From CBDFHJ01 sp965247635 (GTDB lineage: Bacteria > Chloroflexota > Dehalococcoidia > Lucifugimonadales > Australimonadaceae), in assembly GCA_965247635.1 (NCBI GenBank), contig CBDFHJ010000010.1:1-64000 (forward strand): 64,000 bases of DNA, given 5' to 3'. Positions 24,987-34,748 of this stretch are shown here, piece by piece. Under the pieces are notes generated by a model, which was not told the origin of the DNA, did not search any database, and worked only from the letters and a program-made list of their open reading frames with translations. Numbering within the stretch: position 1 is the stretch's first letter; every line of letters begins with the position of its first letter. A program made the position numbers and the translations under genes.

Positions 24987-26090
24987 TTGGCCGTGATCGG
25001 CGTCATAGGCCTTCCGAAGAGCGGCAAGTCCACCGTGTTCAACGCGGTTACTCGGGGCCACGCGCAGACCGGGCCCTTCCGCGCCGGCGGCGTGCAGCCG
25101 AACGTAGGCGTCGCCAAGGTGCCGGACCCACGCCTGCTACGGGTGGCCGAGATCGAGCGCTCCCGACGCATAGCGCCCGCCGAGGTGGAGTTCATCGACA
25201 TCCCCGGGGGCTCAGAGGGCGCCGACCGTTCCAGGGGCATCGGCGGTGAGTCGCTGAACGTGCTCCAGCGGTGCGACGCCCTGGCGCTGGTGGTCCGGGC
25301 CTTCGACGACCCCTCGGTGCCCCACGTGGAAGAGACCATCGACCCCTACCGTGACGTGGCGACCATGGGGTTGGAGATGGCCTTTTCGGACATGGCCATC
25401 CTGGAGCGGCGGGAGGAGCGGGTCCAGGCCAGCATGAAGGGGGCCAAAGCGGCGGAGCGCGACGCGCTGCTCAAGGAGGCCGGCCTGGTGAAGGACATCC
25501 GCGAGGGGTTGGAGGCGGAGGTCCCGGTCAGGGAACAGGTGCTGCCCACGGATGCTGGCGGGGTCATCGAGAACTTCCATCTGCTCACTGCCAAGCCGCT
25601 GTTTATCGTGTTCAACGTTGGCGAGGACGGGCTGCCACGGCTCGATGTCGTGGACGGAGAGGTGCGGGACCGCCTCGCGCGGCCCAAGGTGGACGCGGCG
25701 GCCATGTGCGGGAAGCTGGAGATGGAGTTGGCGCAGATGGCAGCGGATGAGGAGGCCGAGTTCCGCGCTTCCCTGGGCGCGGGGGAGCCGGCGCTGGAGC
25801 GCATCGTGCGCTTGTCTTACGGTGTGTTGGACCTGGTCACCTTCCTGACCGCCGCCGAAAACGAGGCCCGGGCTTGGAGCATTACCCAGGGTACGACGGC
25901 CCAACAGGCGGCGGGCAAGATTCACACCGACCTGCAGCGCGGCTTCATCCGCGCGGAGGTGGTGGCCTTCGACGACCTAAATCGTGTCGGCAGCGTCGCC
26001 GAGGCCAGGCGACACGGGTTGCTGCGCGCCGAAGGCAAAGGCTACGTGGTGCACGACGGCGACGTCATCCTTTTCCTGTTCAACGTGTGA
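24987..26090 (+). CDS. ychF: YchF/OLA1-like GTPase (DUF933 family), divergent
   Basis: 367 residues starting at TTG. The P-loop is GLPKSGKST, where classical YchF has GLPNVGKST, and the G3 region is FIDIPGG instead of DIAGL, so this is a divergent member. The middle forms the coiled-coil region (LERREERVQASMKGAK). The C-terminal 85 residues match the TGS-like DUF933 domain (AWSITQGTTAQQAAGKIHTD, then HDGDVILFLFNV). YchF proteins bind ribosomes and hydrolyse ATP/GTP. The gene closely follows pntB and may share its transcript. Confidence 0.85.
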   Translation: MAVIGVIGLPKSGKSTVFNAVTRGHAQTGPFRAGGVQPNVGVAKVPDPRLLRVAEIERSRRIAPAEVEFIDIPGGSEGADRSRGIGGESLNVLQRCDALALVVRAFDDPSVPHVEETIDPYRDVATMGLEMAFSDMAILERREERVQASMKGAKAAERDALLKEAGLVKDIREGLEAEVPVREQVLPTDAGGVIENFHLLTAKPLFIVFNVGEDGLPRLDVVDGEVRDRLARPKVDAAAMCGKLEMELAQMAADEEAEFRASLGAGEPALERIVRLSYGVLDLVTFLTAAENEARAWSITQGTTAQQAAGKIHTDLQRGFIRAEVVAFDDLNRVGSVAEARRHGLLRAEGKGYVVHDGDVILFLFNV

Positions 26091-26202
26091 GGCAAGACGT
26101 CCTCCGTCCGCACGATCTCTTAGCTGTTCATCGAACTGTTATCGAACTGCTGGACCGGACCCCGCCACTGTGCCATTGGCTCAGAATGACAAACGAAACG
26201 CT

Positions 26203-26301
26203 GTCATTCCGAGCCGCCGGAGGCGGAGCGAGGAATCGCGTCTTTGTTTCCCGAAGGGAGCGAGATTCTTCGTCCCGATTGCATCGGGCCTCAGAATGAC
26301 A
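26203..26301. repeat. Dispersed intergenic repeat (GTCATTCCGAG family)
   Basis: The copy runs from CTGTCATTCCGAGCC through GAGCGAGGAATC and GATTCTTCGTCCCGATTGCA to CTCAGAATGACA. Its ends are inverted repeats (GTCATTC.GAG / CTCAGAATGAC). The rest of 26091-26347 shows no gene. Confidence 0.65.
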
Positions 26302-26335
26302 CAGCAAGCTTAATGCAAGGCGCCAGGGCATCAAC

Positions 26336-26341
26336 GATAAT
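26336..26341 (+). promoter_or_regulatory. Candidate -10 box giving a leaderless hemW mRNA
   Basis: GATAAT ends seven bases before GTG 26348. Transcription would start at or next to the start codon, and no ribosome-binding site is seen. Confidence 0.4.
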
Positions 26342-26347
26342 GGCCGC

Positions 26348-27631
26348 GTGATGACCTCGCCGCAGAGACGTGCAACTGGCTCCGGGACAGCCTCAGAGCC
26401 CGGCGTCGAGCCCCTGGCCCTCTACGTCCACATCCCCTTCTGCGAGACCAAGTGCCCGTACTGCGACTTCAATACCTACGCGGGTATCGAGGCGCTGATG
26501 CCCGCATACGTGCACGCGCTGGCCCATGAGATTACGCAGTGGGGCGCGCTGCTGGACCACTCCACGCTCGGCAGCGTGTTCTTCGGCGGCGGCACGCCGT
26601 CCTACCTTCCCAGCGACGACCTGACACGGCTGATGCATGCGATCGCGGCGGCCTTTCGCCTCAGGGACGATGCCGAGGTATCCCTGGAGGCCAACCCCGG
26701 CGACCTGACCCAAGCGCGCGCGCGCGCCATGCGCACCGCCGGGTTCAATCGGATAAGCGTCGGCGTCCAGTCGCTGGACGACCAGGAGCTACGGCTGCTG
26801 GGGCGGCGCCACACTGCCGACCAGGCCATGCGGGCCGTGGCGGCCGCGCACCGGGCAGGGTTCGACAACCTGAGCCTCGACCTCATGTTCGGCCTTCCGT
26901 ACCAGTCCGAGGAGTCGTGGAAGCGAACGCTGGAGGGAGCGCTAAGGTCAGGGACCAGCCACGTGTCGCTGTACGCGCTCACCTTGGAGCCTGGAACACC
27001 CCTGGAGGCGGACGTACGCGCGGGCCACACTCCGGAACCGGACCCCGACCTGGCGGCGGAGATGTACCTGCACGCCCAAGGGGTGCTGGCCAGCGTCGGC
27101 TACCAGCAATACGAGATCTCCAACTGGGCGCGGCCCGGCCACGCCAGCCGGCACAACCTCACGTACTGGCGCAACCGGCCGTACCTGGGCGTCGGGCCGG
27201 GGGCGCACTCGTACCTCTTCGCCAACGGCGCTCCCGAGCTGGATGGCGTAGGGCGCCATGGGGCCCGCTTTGCGGGCATCCCGTCGCCGCGGGGGTACAT
27301 GGGTCGTGTCGCCAAGTGGCAGGCGCCGCAAGGGCCGCTGGCGGAGCACGTCTTGCGCTCCGCTGGATTCCTGACCTCCGTGGATCTGTTGGACGATGCC
27401 CAAGCCATGGGCGAGACCATGATGATGGGGCTACGGCTGAACGCTGGCGTGTCGAACGACGAGTTCCACATCAGGTTCGGCCGCTCCATCACCGAGGCGT
27501 TCCCTCAGGCCGTAGACGAATGCCTGACGCTAGAGCTGTTGGAATGGCACGACGACAGCCTGCGGCTCACTGAATACGGCCGCCTGCTCGGCAACGAAGC
27601 CTTACATCGCTTCCTCGCCACGCCCACCTAA
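26348..27631 (+). CDS. hemW: HemW-like radical SAM protein (coproporphyrinogen III oxidase family)
   Basis: 427 residues. The radical SAM cluster motif CETKCPYC lies in YVHIPFCETKCPYCDFNTY (about residues 28-46). FFGGGTPSYL, LEANPGDL and RISVGVQSLDD are family signatures, followed by YEISNWARPGH and the C-terminal HemN domain. HemW proteins bind heme and are thought to be heme chaperones rather than the oxidase. GTG 26348 and ATG 26351 are adjacent alternatives. It stands alone, convergent with aconitase. Confidence 0.88.
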   Translation: MMTSPQRRATGSGTASEPGVEPLALYVHIPFCETKCPYCDFNTYAGIEALMPAYVHALAHEITQWGALLDHSTLGSVFFGGGTPSYLPSDDLTRLMHAIAAAFRLRDDAEVSLEANPGDLTQARARAMRTAGFNRISVGVQSLDDQELRLLGRRHTADQAMRAVAAAHRAGFDNLSLDLMFGLPYQSEESWKRTLEGALRSGTSHVSLYALTLEPGTPLEADVRAGHTPEPDPDLAAEMYLHAQGVLASVGYQQYEISNWARPGHASRHNLTYWRNRPYLGVGPGAHSYLFANGAPELDGVGRHGARFAGIPSPRGYMGRVAKWQAPQGPLAEHVLRSAGFLTSVDLLDDAQAMGETMMMGLRLNAGVSNDEFHIRFGRSITEAFPQAVDECLTLELLEWHDDSLRLTEYGRLLGNEALHRFLATPT

Positions 27632-27644
27632 ATGGGAACAGCAG

Positions 27645-27671
27645 AGAACCCTCTTTTCCAAAAGAGGTTTC
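27645..27671. terminator. Bidirectional hairpin between hemW and aconitase
   Basis: AACCCTCTTTT and AAAAGAGGTTT form a stem with a two-base loop. It lies between two convergent stop codons. Confidence 0.6.
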
Positions 27672-27684
27672 CCGGCTGCTCCGT

Positions 27685-29967
27685 CTAGGCGGGTTTGGCG
27701 CTGAGGATGTTCAGGGCGGCGCCAGCTTTGAACCACTCGATCTGCTCGTCGTTCAGCGTCTGGTCCAGGCTTATCTGGTCCTCCGAACCGTCCTCGTGGT
27801 GCAGTGTGCACGAGACCGCGCGGCCCGGCGCCAGCGCTGCGAGCCCCGTGATGCTGATGCGGTCCGTCTCACGTACCTTGTCGTAGTCCGCGGGGTCGGC
27901 GAAGGTGAACGGCAAAATGCCCTGCTTCTTCAGGTTGGACTCATGGATGCGGGCGAAGCTGCGGACGATAACCACCGCCGCGCCGAGGAAGCGAGGCGAC
28001 ATAGCGGCGTGCTCGCGGCTACTCCCCTCGCCGTAGTTCTGGTCGCCGACCACCACCCACCGAAGGCCCTGTGCCTTCAGGTTGCGGGCCATCTTCGGGA
28101 AGGCGACGCTTTGCTCGCCGGTCGAGGGGTCGCGCCCCTTACCCGACTCTCCGGTAAAGGCGTTGGCCGCACCTAAAAAGGCGTTGTCGCTTATGTTGTC
28201 GAGGTGCCCACGGAACCGCAGCCAGGGACCGGCCGGCGAGATGTGGTCCGTGGTGCACTTGCCCTGGGCCTTCAGCAGCAGCGGAAGCCGGTCGAAGTCG
28301 TTGCCGTCCCACGGCGCGAACGGCTCCAGCAGCTGCAGTCGCTGGCTGTCCGGCGCTACGTCGATCTCGACTCCACTCCCGTCCTCCGCGGGCGGCTGAT
28401 AGCCGAAGCCTCGGCCCACGAAGCCCTCCTCCGGGACCTCGGGCGCCGGCGCCGGCGGCTCCAACCTCCACTCCGACCCGTCCGGTCCGGGAAGCGTGTC
28501 GGTCAGCGGGTTGAAGGAGAGCCGTCCCGCTAAGCCGTAGGCCATGACGATCTCCGGGCTGGCGATAAACGCCATGGTCTCGGCGTTGCCGTCGTTGCGG
28601 CGGGGGAAGTTCCGATTGAAGGAGGTGACGATGGTGTTCTTCTCGCCGGGCTTTATCTCCTCGCGGCGCCACTGGCCGATGCACGGGCCGCAGGCGTTGG
28701 CCAGCACCGTGGCCCCCACCTGCTCCAGCGCCAGCACTTGTCCATCGCGCTGGATGGTGGCGTGCACCATCTCGGAGCCGGGGGTTACCAGCAAGGGCGT
28801 GACCATCTTCGCACCGTGGGCGTCCGCCTGCTTCGCCACGTCGGCGGCCCGGCTGACGTCTTCGTAGGAGGAGTTGGTGCAGCTGCCGACCAAGGACACT
28901 GATATCTCGTCGGGGTAGCCCTCCTGGCGCGCTGCGGCCGCCACCTCGGAGATGGGCCGCGCCAGGTCGGGGGTGTGTGGCCCCACCACGTGTGGCTCCA
29001 GCGTTGACAGGTCGATCTCGATGATCTCGTCAAAGTACTTCTCTGGCGCTGAGAGCACCTCCGGATCCGCGCCGAGCAGGTGCTGGTACCGGTCCGCCAG
29101 GTCGGCGAGCGCAGCGCGTTCGGTGCCTCGCAGGTAGGTCTTCATCCGCTCGTCGTACGGGAAGATGGAGGTGGTGGCGCCCAGCTCGGCGCCCATGTTG
29201 GTGATGGTTCCCTTGCCGGTGCAGCTGATGGAAGCGGTGCCGGGGCCAAAGTATTCGATGACCCGGTTCGTGCCGCCCTGGACGGTCAGGATGCCGGCCA
29301 GCTTCAAGATGACGTCCTTGGGGGCGGTCCAGCCGCTCAGGGCGCCGGTCAGTCGCACCCCGACCAGCTTGGGGTACAGCACCTCCCAGGGGAACCCCGC
29401 CATCACGTCCACGGCGTCGGCGCCGCCCACGCCCACGGCGAAACTCCCCAGGCCGCCCGCGTTGGGCGTGTGGGAATCGGTGCCGAGAATCATGGAGCCG
29501 GGGAAGGCGTGGTTCTCCAGCACTACCTGGTGGATGATACCGGCCCCGGGTCCCCAGAAGCCGGCGCCGTACTTCCTGGAAGCGGACCGTAGGAAGTCGT
29601 ACACCTCCTTATTCTCGATGACCGCCTCCGACATGTCGGACTCCGCGCCCACCCGCGCCTGGATAAGGTGATCGCAGTGCACCGTGGTAGGCACCGCCAC
29701 CGTCGGCGCGCCCGCCTGCATGAACTGCAACAGCGCCATCTGTCCGGTGGCGTCCTGGTGCGCCACGCGGTCTGGACGTAGCATGATGTAGCTTTCACCG
29801 GGCACGAGGTCCGCCCCGGCGGGGTCGTCCAGGTGGCCGAGCAATACTTTCTCGGCGTACGTCAACGGACGGCCCAAGCGCTGCCGGACGGCCGTTAGCC
29901 GCGCCTCGATCTCGCGGTACGCCGCCTCGACAAATTCGGGGGTGGACTCCACCAAGGGGGCTGGCAT
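27685..29967 (-). CDS. acn: Aconitate hydratase (mitochondrial type)
   Basis: About 760 residues converting citrate to isocitrate in the TCA cycle. The [4Fe-4S] ligands lie in GSCTNSSYED (about residue 360) and NACGPCIGQW (about 425). SFNRNFPRRNDGN and the C-terminal swivel domain with GDQNYGEGSSREHAA are typical of the mitochondrial-type branch rather than AcnA/AcnB. I chose ATG 29967 because GAGGTG lies nine bases before it; GTG 29976 is upstream. It is divergent from selB. Confidence 0.95.
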   Translation of the reverse strand: MPAPLVESTPEFVEAAYREIEARLTAVRQRLGRPLTYAEKVLLGHLDDPAGADLVPGESYIMLRPDRVAHQDATGQMALLQFMQAGAPTVAVPTTVHCDHLIQARVGAESDMSEAVIENKEVYDFLRSASRKYGAGFWGPGAGIIHQVVLENHAFPGSMILGTDSHTPNAGGLGSFAVGVGGADAVDVMAGFPWEVLYPKLVGVRLTGALSGWTAPKDVILKLAGILTVQGGTNRVIEYFGPGTASISCTGKGTITNMGAELGATTSIFPYDERMKTYLRGTERAALADLADRYQHLLGADPEVLSAPEKYFDEIIEIDLSTLEPHVVGPHTPDLARPISEVAAAARQEGYPDEISVSLVGSCTNSSYEDVSRAADVAKQADAHGAKMVTPLLVTPGSEMVHATIQRDGQVLALEQVGATVLANACGPCIGQWRREEIKPGEKNTIVTSFNRNFPRRNDGNAETMAFIASPEIVMAYGLAGRLSFNPLTDTLPGPDGSEWRLEPPAPAPEVPEEGFVGRGFGYQPPAEDGSGVEIDVAPDSQRLQLLEPFAPWDGNDFDRLPLLLKAQGKCTTDHISPAGPWLRFRGHLDNISDNAFLGAANAFTGESGKGRDPSTGEQSVAFPKMARNLKAQGLRWVVVGDQNYGEGSSREHAAMSPRFLGAAVVIVRSFARIHESNLKKQGILPFTFADPADYDKVRETDRISITGLAALAPGRAVSCTLHHEDGSEDQISLDQTLNDEQIEWFKAGAALNILSAKPA

Positions 29968-30126
29968 GCGCGTCACCTCATCCGTCAGATACGGGGTAGC
30001 AAGCGCTCGACGTAGTCCAGGCGCGCCGCCCGTGCGCGTAGCTTATCACGCGGCCTCCTACCACGGAACGGGAGAGCGCCACCGTGCGCCTGTAGGACAA
30101 ACGGAGGCCCGTGCTATGCTAGCCCC

Positions 30127-31989
30127 ATGTACGTCGTTGGGACCGCGGGCCACGTAGACCACGGCAAATCCACCTTGGTCCAGGCGCTGACCGGCATTGA
30201 CCCCGACCGCCTTCAAGAGGAGAAGGAGCGCGGGCTCACCATCGACCTGGGCTTCGCGTGGCTCGTTACGCCCAGCGGCCGGGAGGTGAGCATCGTGGAC
30301 GTCCCCGGCCACGAGCGGTTCATCAAGAACATGCTCGCCGGCGTGGGCGGCATTGACCTAGCGCTGCTGGTGGTCGCCGCCGATGAGTCGGTCATGCCCC
30401 AGACCCAGGAGCACCTGGCCATCCTGGACCTGCTCAGCGTCCGGAGAGGCCTGGCGGTCATCACCAAGCGCGACCTGGTGGAGGAGGACATCCTTCAGCT
30501 GGTCCAGTTGGAGGTGGAGGACGCGCTGAAGGGAACGACGCTGGAGGGAGCGCCCATCCTGGCGGTCTCCGCCACCACCGGCGGTGGTCTGGATGAGCTG
30601 CTCGCCGCCATTGACCAGGCCCTGGATGCGACGGAGCAACGCAGCGACCTGGGCCGCCCTCGCCTGGCCATCGACCGCTCGTTCAGCATAGCCGGATTCG
30701 GGACGGTGGTTACCGGCACCCTTATCGACGGCACTTTGAGCGTGGGACAAGAGGTCGAGCTGGTGCCCAGCGGTAAACGCAGCCGCGTTCGAGGACTCCA
30801 GACGCACCAGAATAAGCTGGAGCAGGCCACCCCCGGCAGCCGGGTGGCCGTGAACCTGAGTGGCCTCTCCTCCCACGAGGTCGGACGAGGCGAGGTGCTG
30901 ACCACGCCCGGATGGCTACGGCCGACCCAGGCCTTGGACGCCCAGGTCCGCTTGCTCGCCGACGTCCCCAAGGCCGTGCGTCACAACTTGCCCGTAACCT
31001 TCCATGTGCACGCCACGGAGACGCCGGCTAAGCTGCGGCTGCTGGACCGCGACGAGCTGGAGCCCGGCCAGGACGCTTGGGGGCAGCTCTGGCTGACCGA
31101 GCCTGTGGCGCTGGTGCGTGGCGACCGTTTTGTCGTACGTTCGGCGGACGCTACGCTCGGCGGGGGCGTGATCGTGGACGCGCACGCCAAACGACACCGG
31201 CGGCGCCACGAGCCCACGTTGGCCCGGCTGGCCGTTTTGGCCGAGGGCAGCCCCACGGCCCAGCTCATCCAAGCCTTGGAAACGCAGGAGCCGGCAACCG
31301 TTGGCAGCCTGGCCCGGCGCATCAACCAGTCAGAACGGGAGGCGCTCACGCTGGTCAAGGCCGCGGTGGAAGAGGGGGCTATCGTGCCCCTGGTCCGTAA
31401 CGGCCTCGACTTGGATACCGTCGTCTACACCACTCCCGGCTGGTCCAGGCTCTCCAGCAGGGCACAGCAGGCCCTGGCCGCCTTTCATGGCCAGTACCCG
31501 CTACGCCGTGGGATGCCCCGGGAGGAGCTGCGCAACCGCCTGCGGCTCACGGGTCAGGCGGGTGCCCAGGCCATTCAGCACCTGGCCCAGGCGAGCATCA
31601 TGGTGGAGGAGGCAAGCCTGGTTCGCCTGCCGGACCATCGGGTCACCCTATCGCCGGCGCAGCGTCAAGGGACCGACGCCTTTGTGCAGGCCCTGGAAAA
31701 GGACCCCTTCGCGTCCCCGCCCGCGCTGGATGAGGCGCTGCTGAACCTGCTGGCCGACGAGGGTGCGGTGGTGAAGGCGGCGGATGGGGTGGTTTTCGCC
31801 GCGGCCCCCTATCGGCGCATGGAGGAGGCGGTCGTCGCGCACCTGCGCCAGCACGGCAAGGTGACGGTAGCCGAGGTGCGCGACGTGCTGGGGACCAGCC
31901 GGAAGTACGCGCTGGCGCTCCTGGAGCACCTGGACGACATCCACGTAACCCGCCGGGTAGGCGACGAACGCACCCTGCTCCAGCACTGA
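30127..31989 (+). CDS. selB: Selenocysteine-specific elongation factor
   Basis: 620 residues. GTP-binding motifs are GHVDHGKST (residues 8-16), DVPGHERF (about 58-65) and ITKRDLV (about 116). The EF-Tu-like domains are followed by C-terminal winged helices (about 430-620), the part that binds the SECIS hairpin of selenoprotein mRNA. SelB delivers Sec-tRNA to in-frame UGA. This matches the selenoprotein gene I find at 37.5-37.8 kb. selA, selD and the Sec tRNA are not in the window. TATGCT at 30115-30120 ends six bases before ATG, so the mRNA may be leaderless. Confidence 0.94.
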   Translation: MYVVGTAGHVDHGKSTLVQALTGIDPDRLQEEKERGLTIDLGFAWLVTPSGREVSIVDVPGHERFIKNMLAGVGGIDLALLVVAADESVMPQTQEHLAILDLLSVRRGLAVITKRDLVEEDILQLVQLEVEDALKGTTLEGAPILAVSATTGGGLDELLAAIDQALDATEQRSDLGRPRLAIDRSFSIAGFGTVVTGTLIDGTLSVGQEVELVPSGKRSRVRGLQTHQNKLEQATPGSRVAVNLSGLSSHEVGRGEVLTTPGWLRPTQALDAQVRLLADVPKAVRHNLPVTFHVHATETPAKLRLLDRDELEPGQDAWGQLWLTEPVALVRGDRFVVRSADATLGGGVIVDAHAKRHRRRHEPTLARLAVLAEGSPTAQLIQALETQEPATVGSLARRINQSEREALTLVKAAVEEGAIVPLVRNGLDLDTVVYTTPGWSRLSSRAQQALAAFHGQYPLRRGMPREELRNRLRLTGQAGAQAIQHLAQASIMVEEASLVRLPDHRVTLSPAQRQGTDAFVQALEKDPFASPPALDEALLNLLADEGAVVKAADGVVFAAAPYRRMEEAVVAHLRQHGKVTVAEVRDVLGTSRKYALALLEHLDDIHVTRRVGDERTLLQH

Positions 31990-32005
31990 AGAAGAGGAGT
32001 GAGCC

Positions 32006-33208
32006 ATGTCCCTCGACCTCCACAAGACGGCGGCCCAACTCCACCACCTGACGGCGCGGCTGCGCGGCCAACGAGAGGCCCAAGCCGAGGCGCTGGCCAA
32101 CGCTCAGGCGTACCTGCGTGAAGCCGACGCGGCGCGGGTGGAGGAGCGGCGCACGCCCCAGTTCACCTGGTTGCCCGCGGGGCTGGACGGCGAGTTGGCC
32201 GAGGCCTACGCACCCCCCGTGCCTCCTACGGAGTACATCGTGGTGGCCACCGATGGCTCCCACATCGACGTGGACCGACACGCTCCGGCCCGCAGCAGCC
32301 TGGTCAATATCGGCCACGTGGTCCTGCGCTACGGCGAGCTGGCGGACGCGGCGCTCTGGAGTACGCCCACCCTCTACGCCGATGAAGCGGAGCTTGCCCT
32401 ACGCGACCCAGACTCCGGCCTTCGAGAGCAGCCGCTGGAGGGGCCGCTGCTGGGCATCAAGCGGACCGTCATGGAGATAGACGCCCTGGCAGACCTGGTG
32501 GAGTCGCTACCGCCGGAGCTGCCCGTGTTGGCCTTGCTCGACGGCTCGCTGGTCATGTTTGGCCTGGCGGGACAAGGTTTTCCCGACTATGTCAGGCGTG
32601 AGTTGCTCGATAACGGCCTGATTCCCGCCCTGGACCGGCTGCGGGACCAGGCCCAGCGCCGCACCCTTGCCGTGGCCAGCTACATAAGCTTGCCGGGAAG
32701 CAGGGAGGTGGTGAACGCCCTCCGGCTGCACGCCTGCCCCTACACGCCCGTGGACTGCGACCGGCACTGCAGGGCCCTCCAACCCGGCGACAGGCCTTGC
32801 GACACAGTGCATGACGTCACGGACCGCCTCCTCTTCGACTCCTACCTTGCGCCGGGCTATCGCACACCCCTCTACCGGTCCCTCTCCTCCGTGGTAAGGG
32901 AGCACTACGGCGAGCACCAGGTGCTGTTCTTCTACCTCCACGTTGGCGAGGAGGTAGCCAGGGTCGAGGTGCCCGCGTGGTCAGCCCGCGCGGCGAACGT
33001 CTTGGACTTTGCCCACGCCGGTCTGCTGGCGCAGGTGGCGAAGGGCCACGGCTATCCGGTGGCGCTGTCGGAGGCGCACGAGCAGGCGGTGGTGACGGGC
33101 CAGGACCGCCAGCACTTCGAGGCGCTGGTGGAGGACGCGCTGGCCGTGGAGCGCTTGCCGGTCTTCACCTCCGAGAAAGCGCGCACCAAGCGCACCCGGT
33201 ACGTGTAG
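32006..33208 (+). CDS. nurA: NurA-domain nuclease
   Basis: 400 residues. The NurA fold is indicated by two metal-binding aspartate segments, VATDGSHID (about residues 80-88) and LALLDGSLVMF (about 175-185), and a C-terminal HEQAV region. NurA is a 5'-3' nuclease that acts with the HerA translocase in DNA end resection; no herA is in this window. AGAGGAG precedes ATG 32006, and the gene follows selB by 16 bases. An insertion sequence begins 27 bases after its stop. Confidence 0.85.
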   Translation: MSLDLHKTAAQLHHLTARLRGQREAQAEALANAQAYLREADAARVEERRTPQFTWLPAGLDGELAEAYAPPVPPTEYIVVATDGSHIDVDRHAPARSSLVNIGHVVLRYGELADAALWSTPTLYADEAELALRDPDSGLREQPLEGPLLGIKRTVMEIDALADLVESLPPELPVLALLDGSLVMFGLAGQGFPDYVRRELLDNGLIPALDRLRDQAQRRTLAVASYISLPGSREVVNALRLHACPYTPVDCDRHCRALQPGDRPCDTVHDVTDRLLFDSYLAPGYRTPLYRSLSSVVREHYGEHQVLFFYLHVGEEVARVEVPAWSARAANVLDFAHAGLLAQVAKGHGYPVALSEAHEQAVVTGQDRQHFEALVEDALAVERLPVFTSEKARTKRTRYV

Positions 33209-33235
33209 GGCAATCTGGGGAGGTTACGTCAATAG

Positions 33236-34571
33236 GTGTGTAAACGACATCAGGCGGCGACCTTCTCAGCCGTTGATTCAATGGCGATTCCATCCGCATA
33301 CTGTGCACCGAGATAGACGTCTTCGATCAACTCAGGGGCCTTCAGACGCCTGAAGCGCTGTTCGGCGACCATCAACATTTTCCAGATCACCGCTATCGCC
33401 CGATCGACCCTCTTGTAGCGCTTGGCGGCATCGGTCCGAAGCCTGAGGGCCGCGAAGGGTGATTCTACCGGGTTCGTCGTGCGAAGGTGCCCCCAGTGCT
33501 CCTTTGGGAAGTCATAGAAGGTGACCATGCGGTCCCAGTCCCGCTCCAAGGCCTCTGAGGCCGCCTCGTAGGAATGGTCGCCGCACCACCTGGTGAACAC
33601 CGTCCTGAGCCGCTCAGCCTCTGTCCGAGTCGGCGCGTAGGGGATAGTACGCAGCATGAGCTTGGCCTGGTCCTGTTGTCGCTTTGGAAGCTTGGCGAGC
33701 ACGTTTACGATCTTGTGGTTCCAGCAGCGTTGCTCTGCCGCCTGCGGATAGACGTTGCGCAGAGCTCCCCAGATGCCCAGGTGTCCGTCCCCAACCACCA
33801 GCCTCGGGCACTCCAGCCCGCGGCGCCTCATGTCCCTGAGCACATCGGACCAGTTCTCTGTGGACCCCCTGTATCCGGGAACAGCGCTCACCACCACCTT
33901 GCTCCCGTCGCTCAGGGCCGCCACCACCACCAGTACTGCCGCCTTCTCCTTCTCAAGACCAGCCTTGACGTAGACTCCATCCACCCACATGTAGACCACT
34001 TCCAGGTCATCTAGGGGCCGGCTGCGCCATTGGGCAAGCTCATCGTTCCACTTGGACTTCAACCGGGCCACCGTGCTCGCCGATACCGGTGCGTCCTCTC
34101 CCAGCAGCCCCCGCAAAGCCAGATCGAAGTCGCCTTCGGATAGACCGTGCAGGTACAGCTCGGGGATCAACTCAGCAACCTTCCTGGTCCTGTTGACGAA
34201 CAGCGGCAGCAGCCGGCTCTCGAACCGCTCCTCGGTATCGCGGACTCGCGGCCGCCTCAGCTGTATCGTTCCCGAACTCAGCGTAAGCCTCCGGGCTCTG
34301 CCGTATCCGTTCCGATAGCCGGTATCGTTGTCCGAGTCGGATCTGAGCGCCGACTTCGCCCTTCCCAGAAACGCCGTCACCTCCTCCTCCAGCAACTCCT
34401 GGATCAGCCTCTGGACCTGGCTTCGCACCCAATCCTCCAACTGCTCCCACTCCGGCCTTGACTCCGACCTACTCTCAGTGCTTTCCTTCCTCATGGGCGG
34501 TCTATCTCCTCTCTTGGGCCTCGAGCCCGTGTTGTTCAGAGAGAGGGTACACCGCCTGACTGTTTACACAC
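33236..34571. mobile_element. IS256-family insertion sequence
   Basis: Terminal inverted repeats begin GTGTGTAAAC at both ends, followed by GACATCAGGCGG on the left and AGTCAGGCGG on the right. They enclose one transposase gene on the minus strand. The eight bases flanking each end (GTCAATAG, TTTTTGAA) do not match, so no target duplication is visible. Confidence 0.85.
33250..34494 (-). CDS. IS256-family (Mutator-type) transposase
   Basis: 414 residues, full family length. The N-terminal region is a helix-rich DNA-binding part (EEEVTAFLGRAKS, then DNDTGYRNGYGRARRLTL). The DDE core shows Asp in YMWVDGVYVKAG (about residue 170), Asp in LVVGDGHLGIW (about 236) and Glu in TTNPVESPFAALR (about 345). 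It appears intact, with no stop or shift. It spans nearly all of the element between the inverted repeats. Confidence 0.95.
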   Translation of the reverse strand: MRKESTESRSESRPEWEQLEDWVRSQVQRLIQELLEEEVTAFLGRAKSALRSDSDNDTGYRNGYGRARRLTLSSGTIQLRRPRVRDTEERFESRLLPLFVNRTRKVAELIPELYLHGLSEGDFDLALRGLLGEDAPVSASTVARLKSKWNDELAQWRSRPLDDLEVVYMWVDGVYVKAGLEKEKAAVLVVVAALSDGSKVVVSAVPGYRGSTENWSDVLRDMRRRGLECPRLVVGDGHLGIWGALRNVYPQAAEQRCWNHKIVNVLAKLPKRQQDQAKLMLRTIPYAPTRTEAERLRTVFTRWCGDHSYEAASEALERDWDRMVTFYDFPKEHWGHLRTTNPVESPFAALRLRTDAAKRYKRVDRAIAVIWKMLMVAEQRFRRLKAPELIEDVYLGAQYADGIAIESTAEKVAA

Positions 34572-34748
34572 TTTTTGAAGATACCTCTACGCGGCTCGCC
34601 AAGCGCACGCCGGTAGAGGCGCGGCGGTGAGCGGGCAAGCTCTACCGTTAACCCTGTCCTCCGACCTGTCGGGGAGACTCTCGACGAAGTCGGAGGGCTT
34701 CTCGAAGGGTGAATCTCGCGGAGAGGATACGCAGCGCAGAGGTACACA

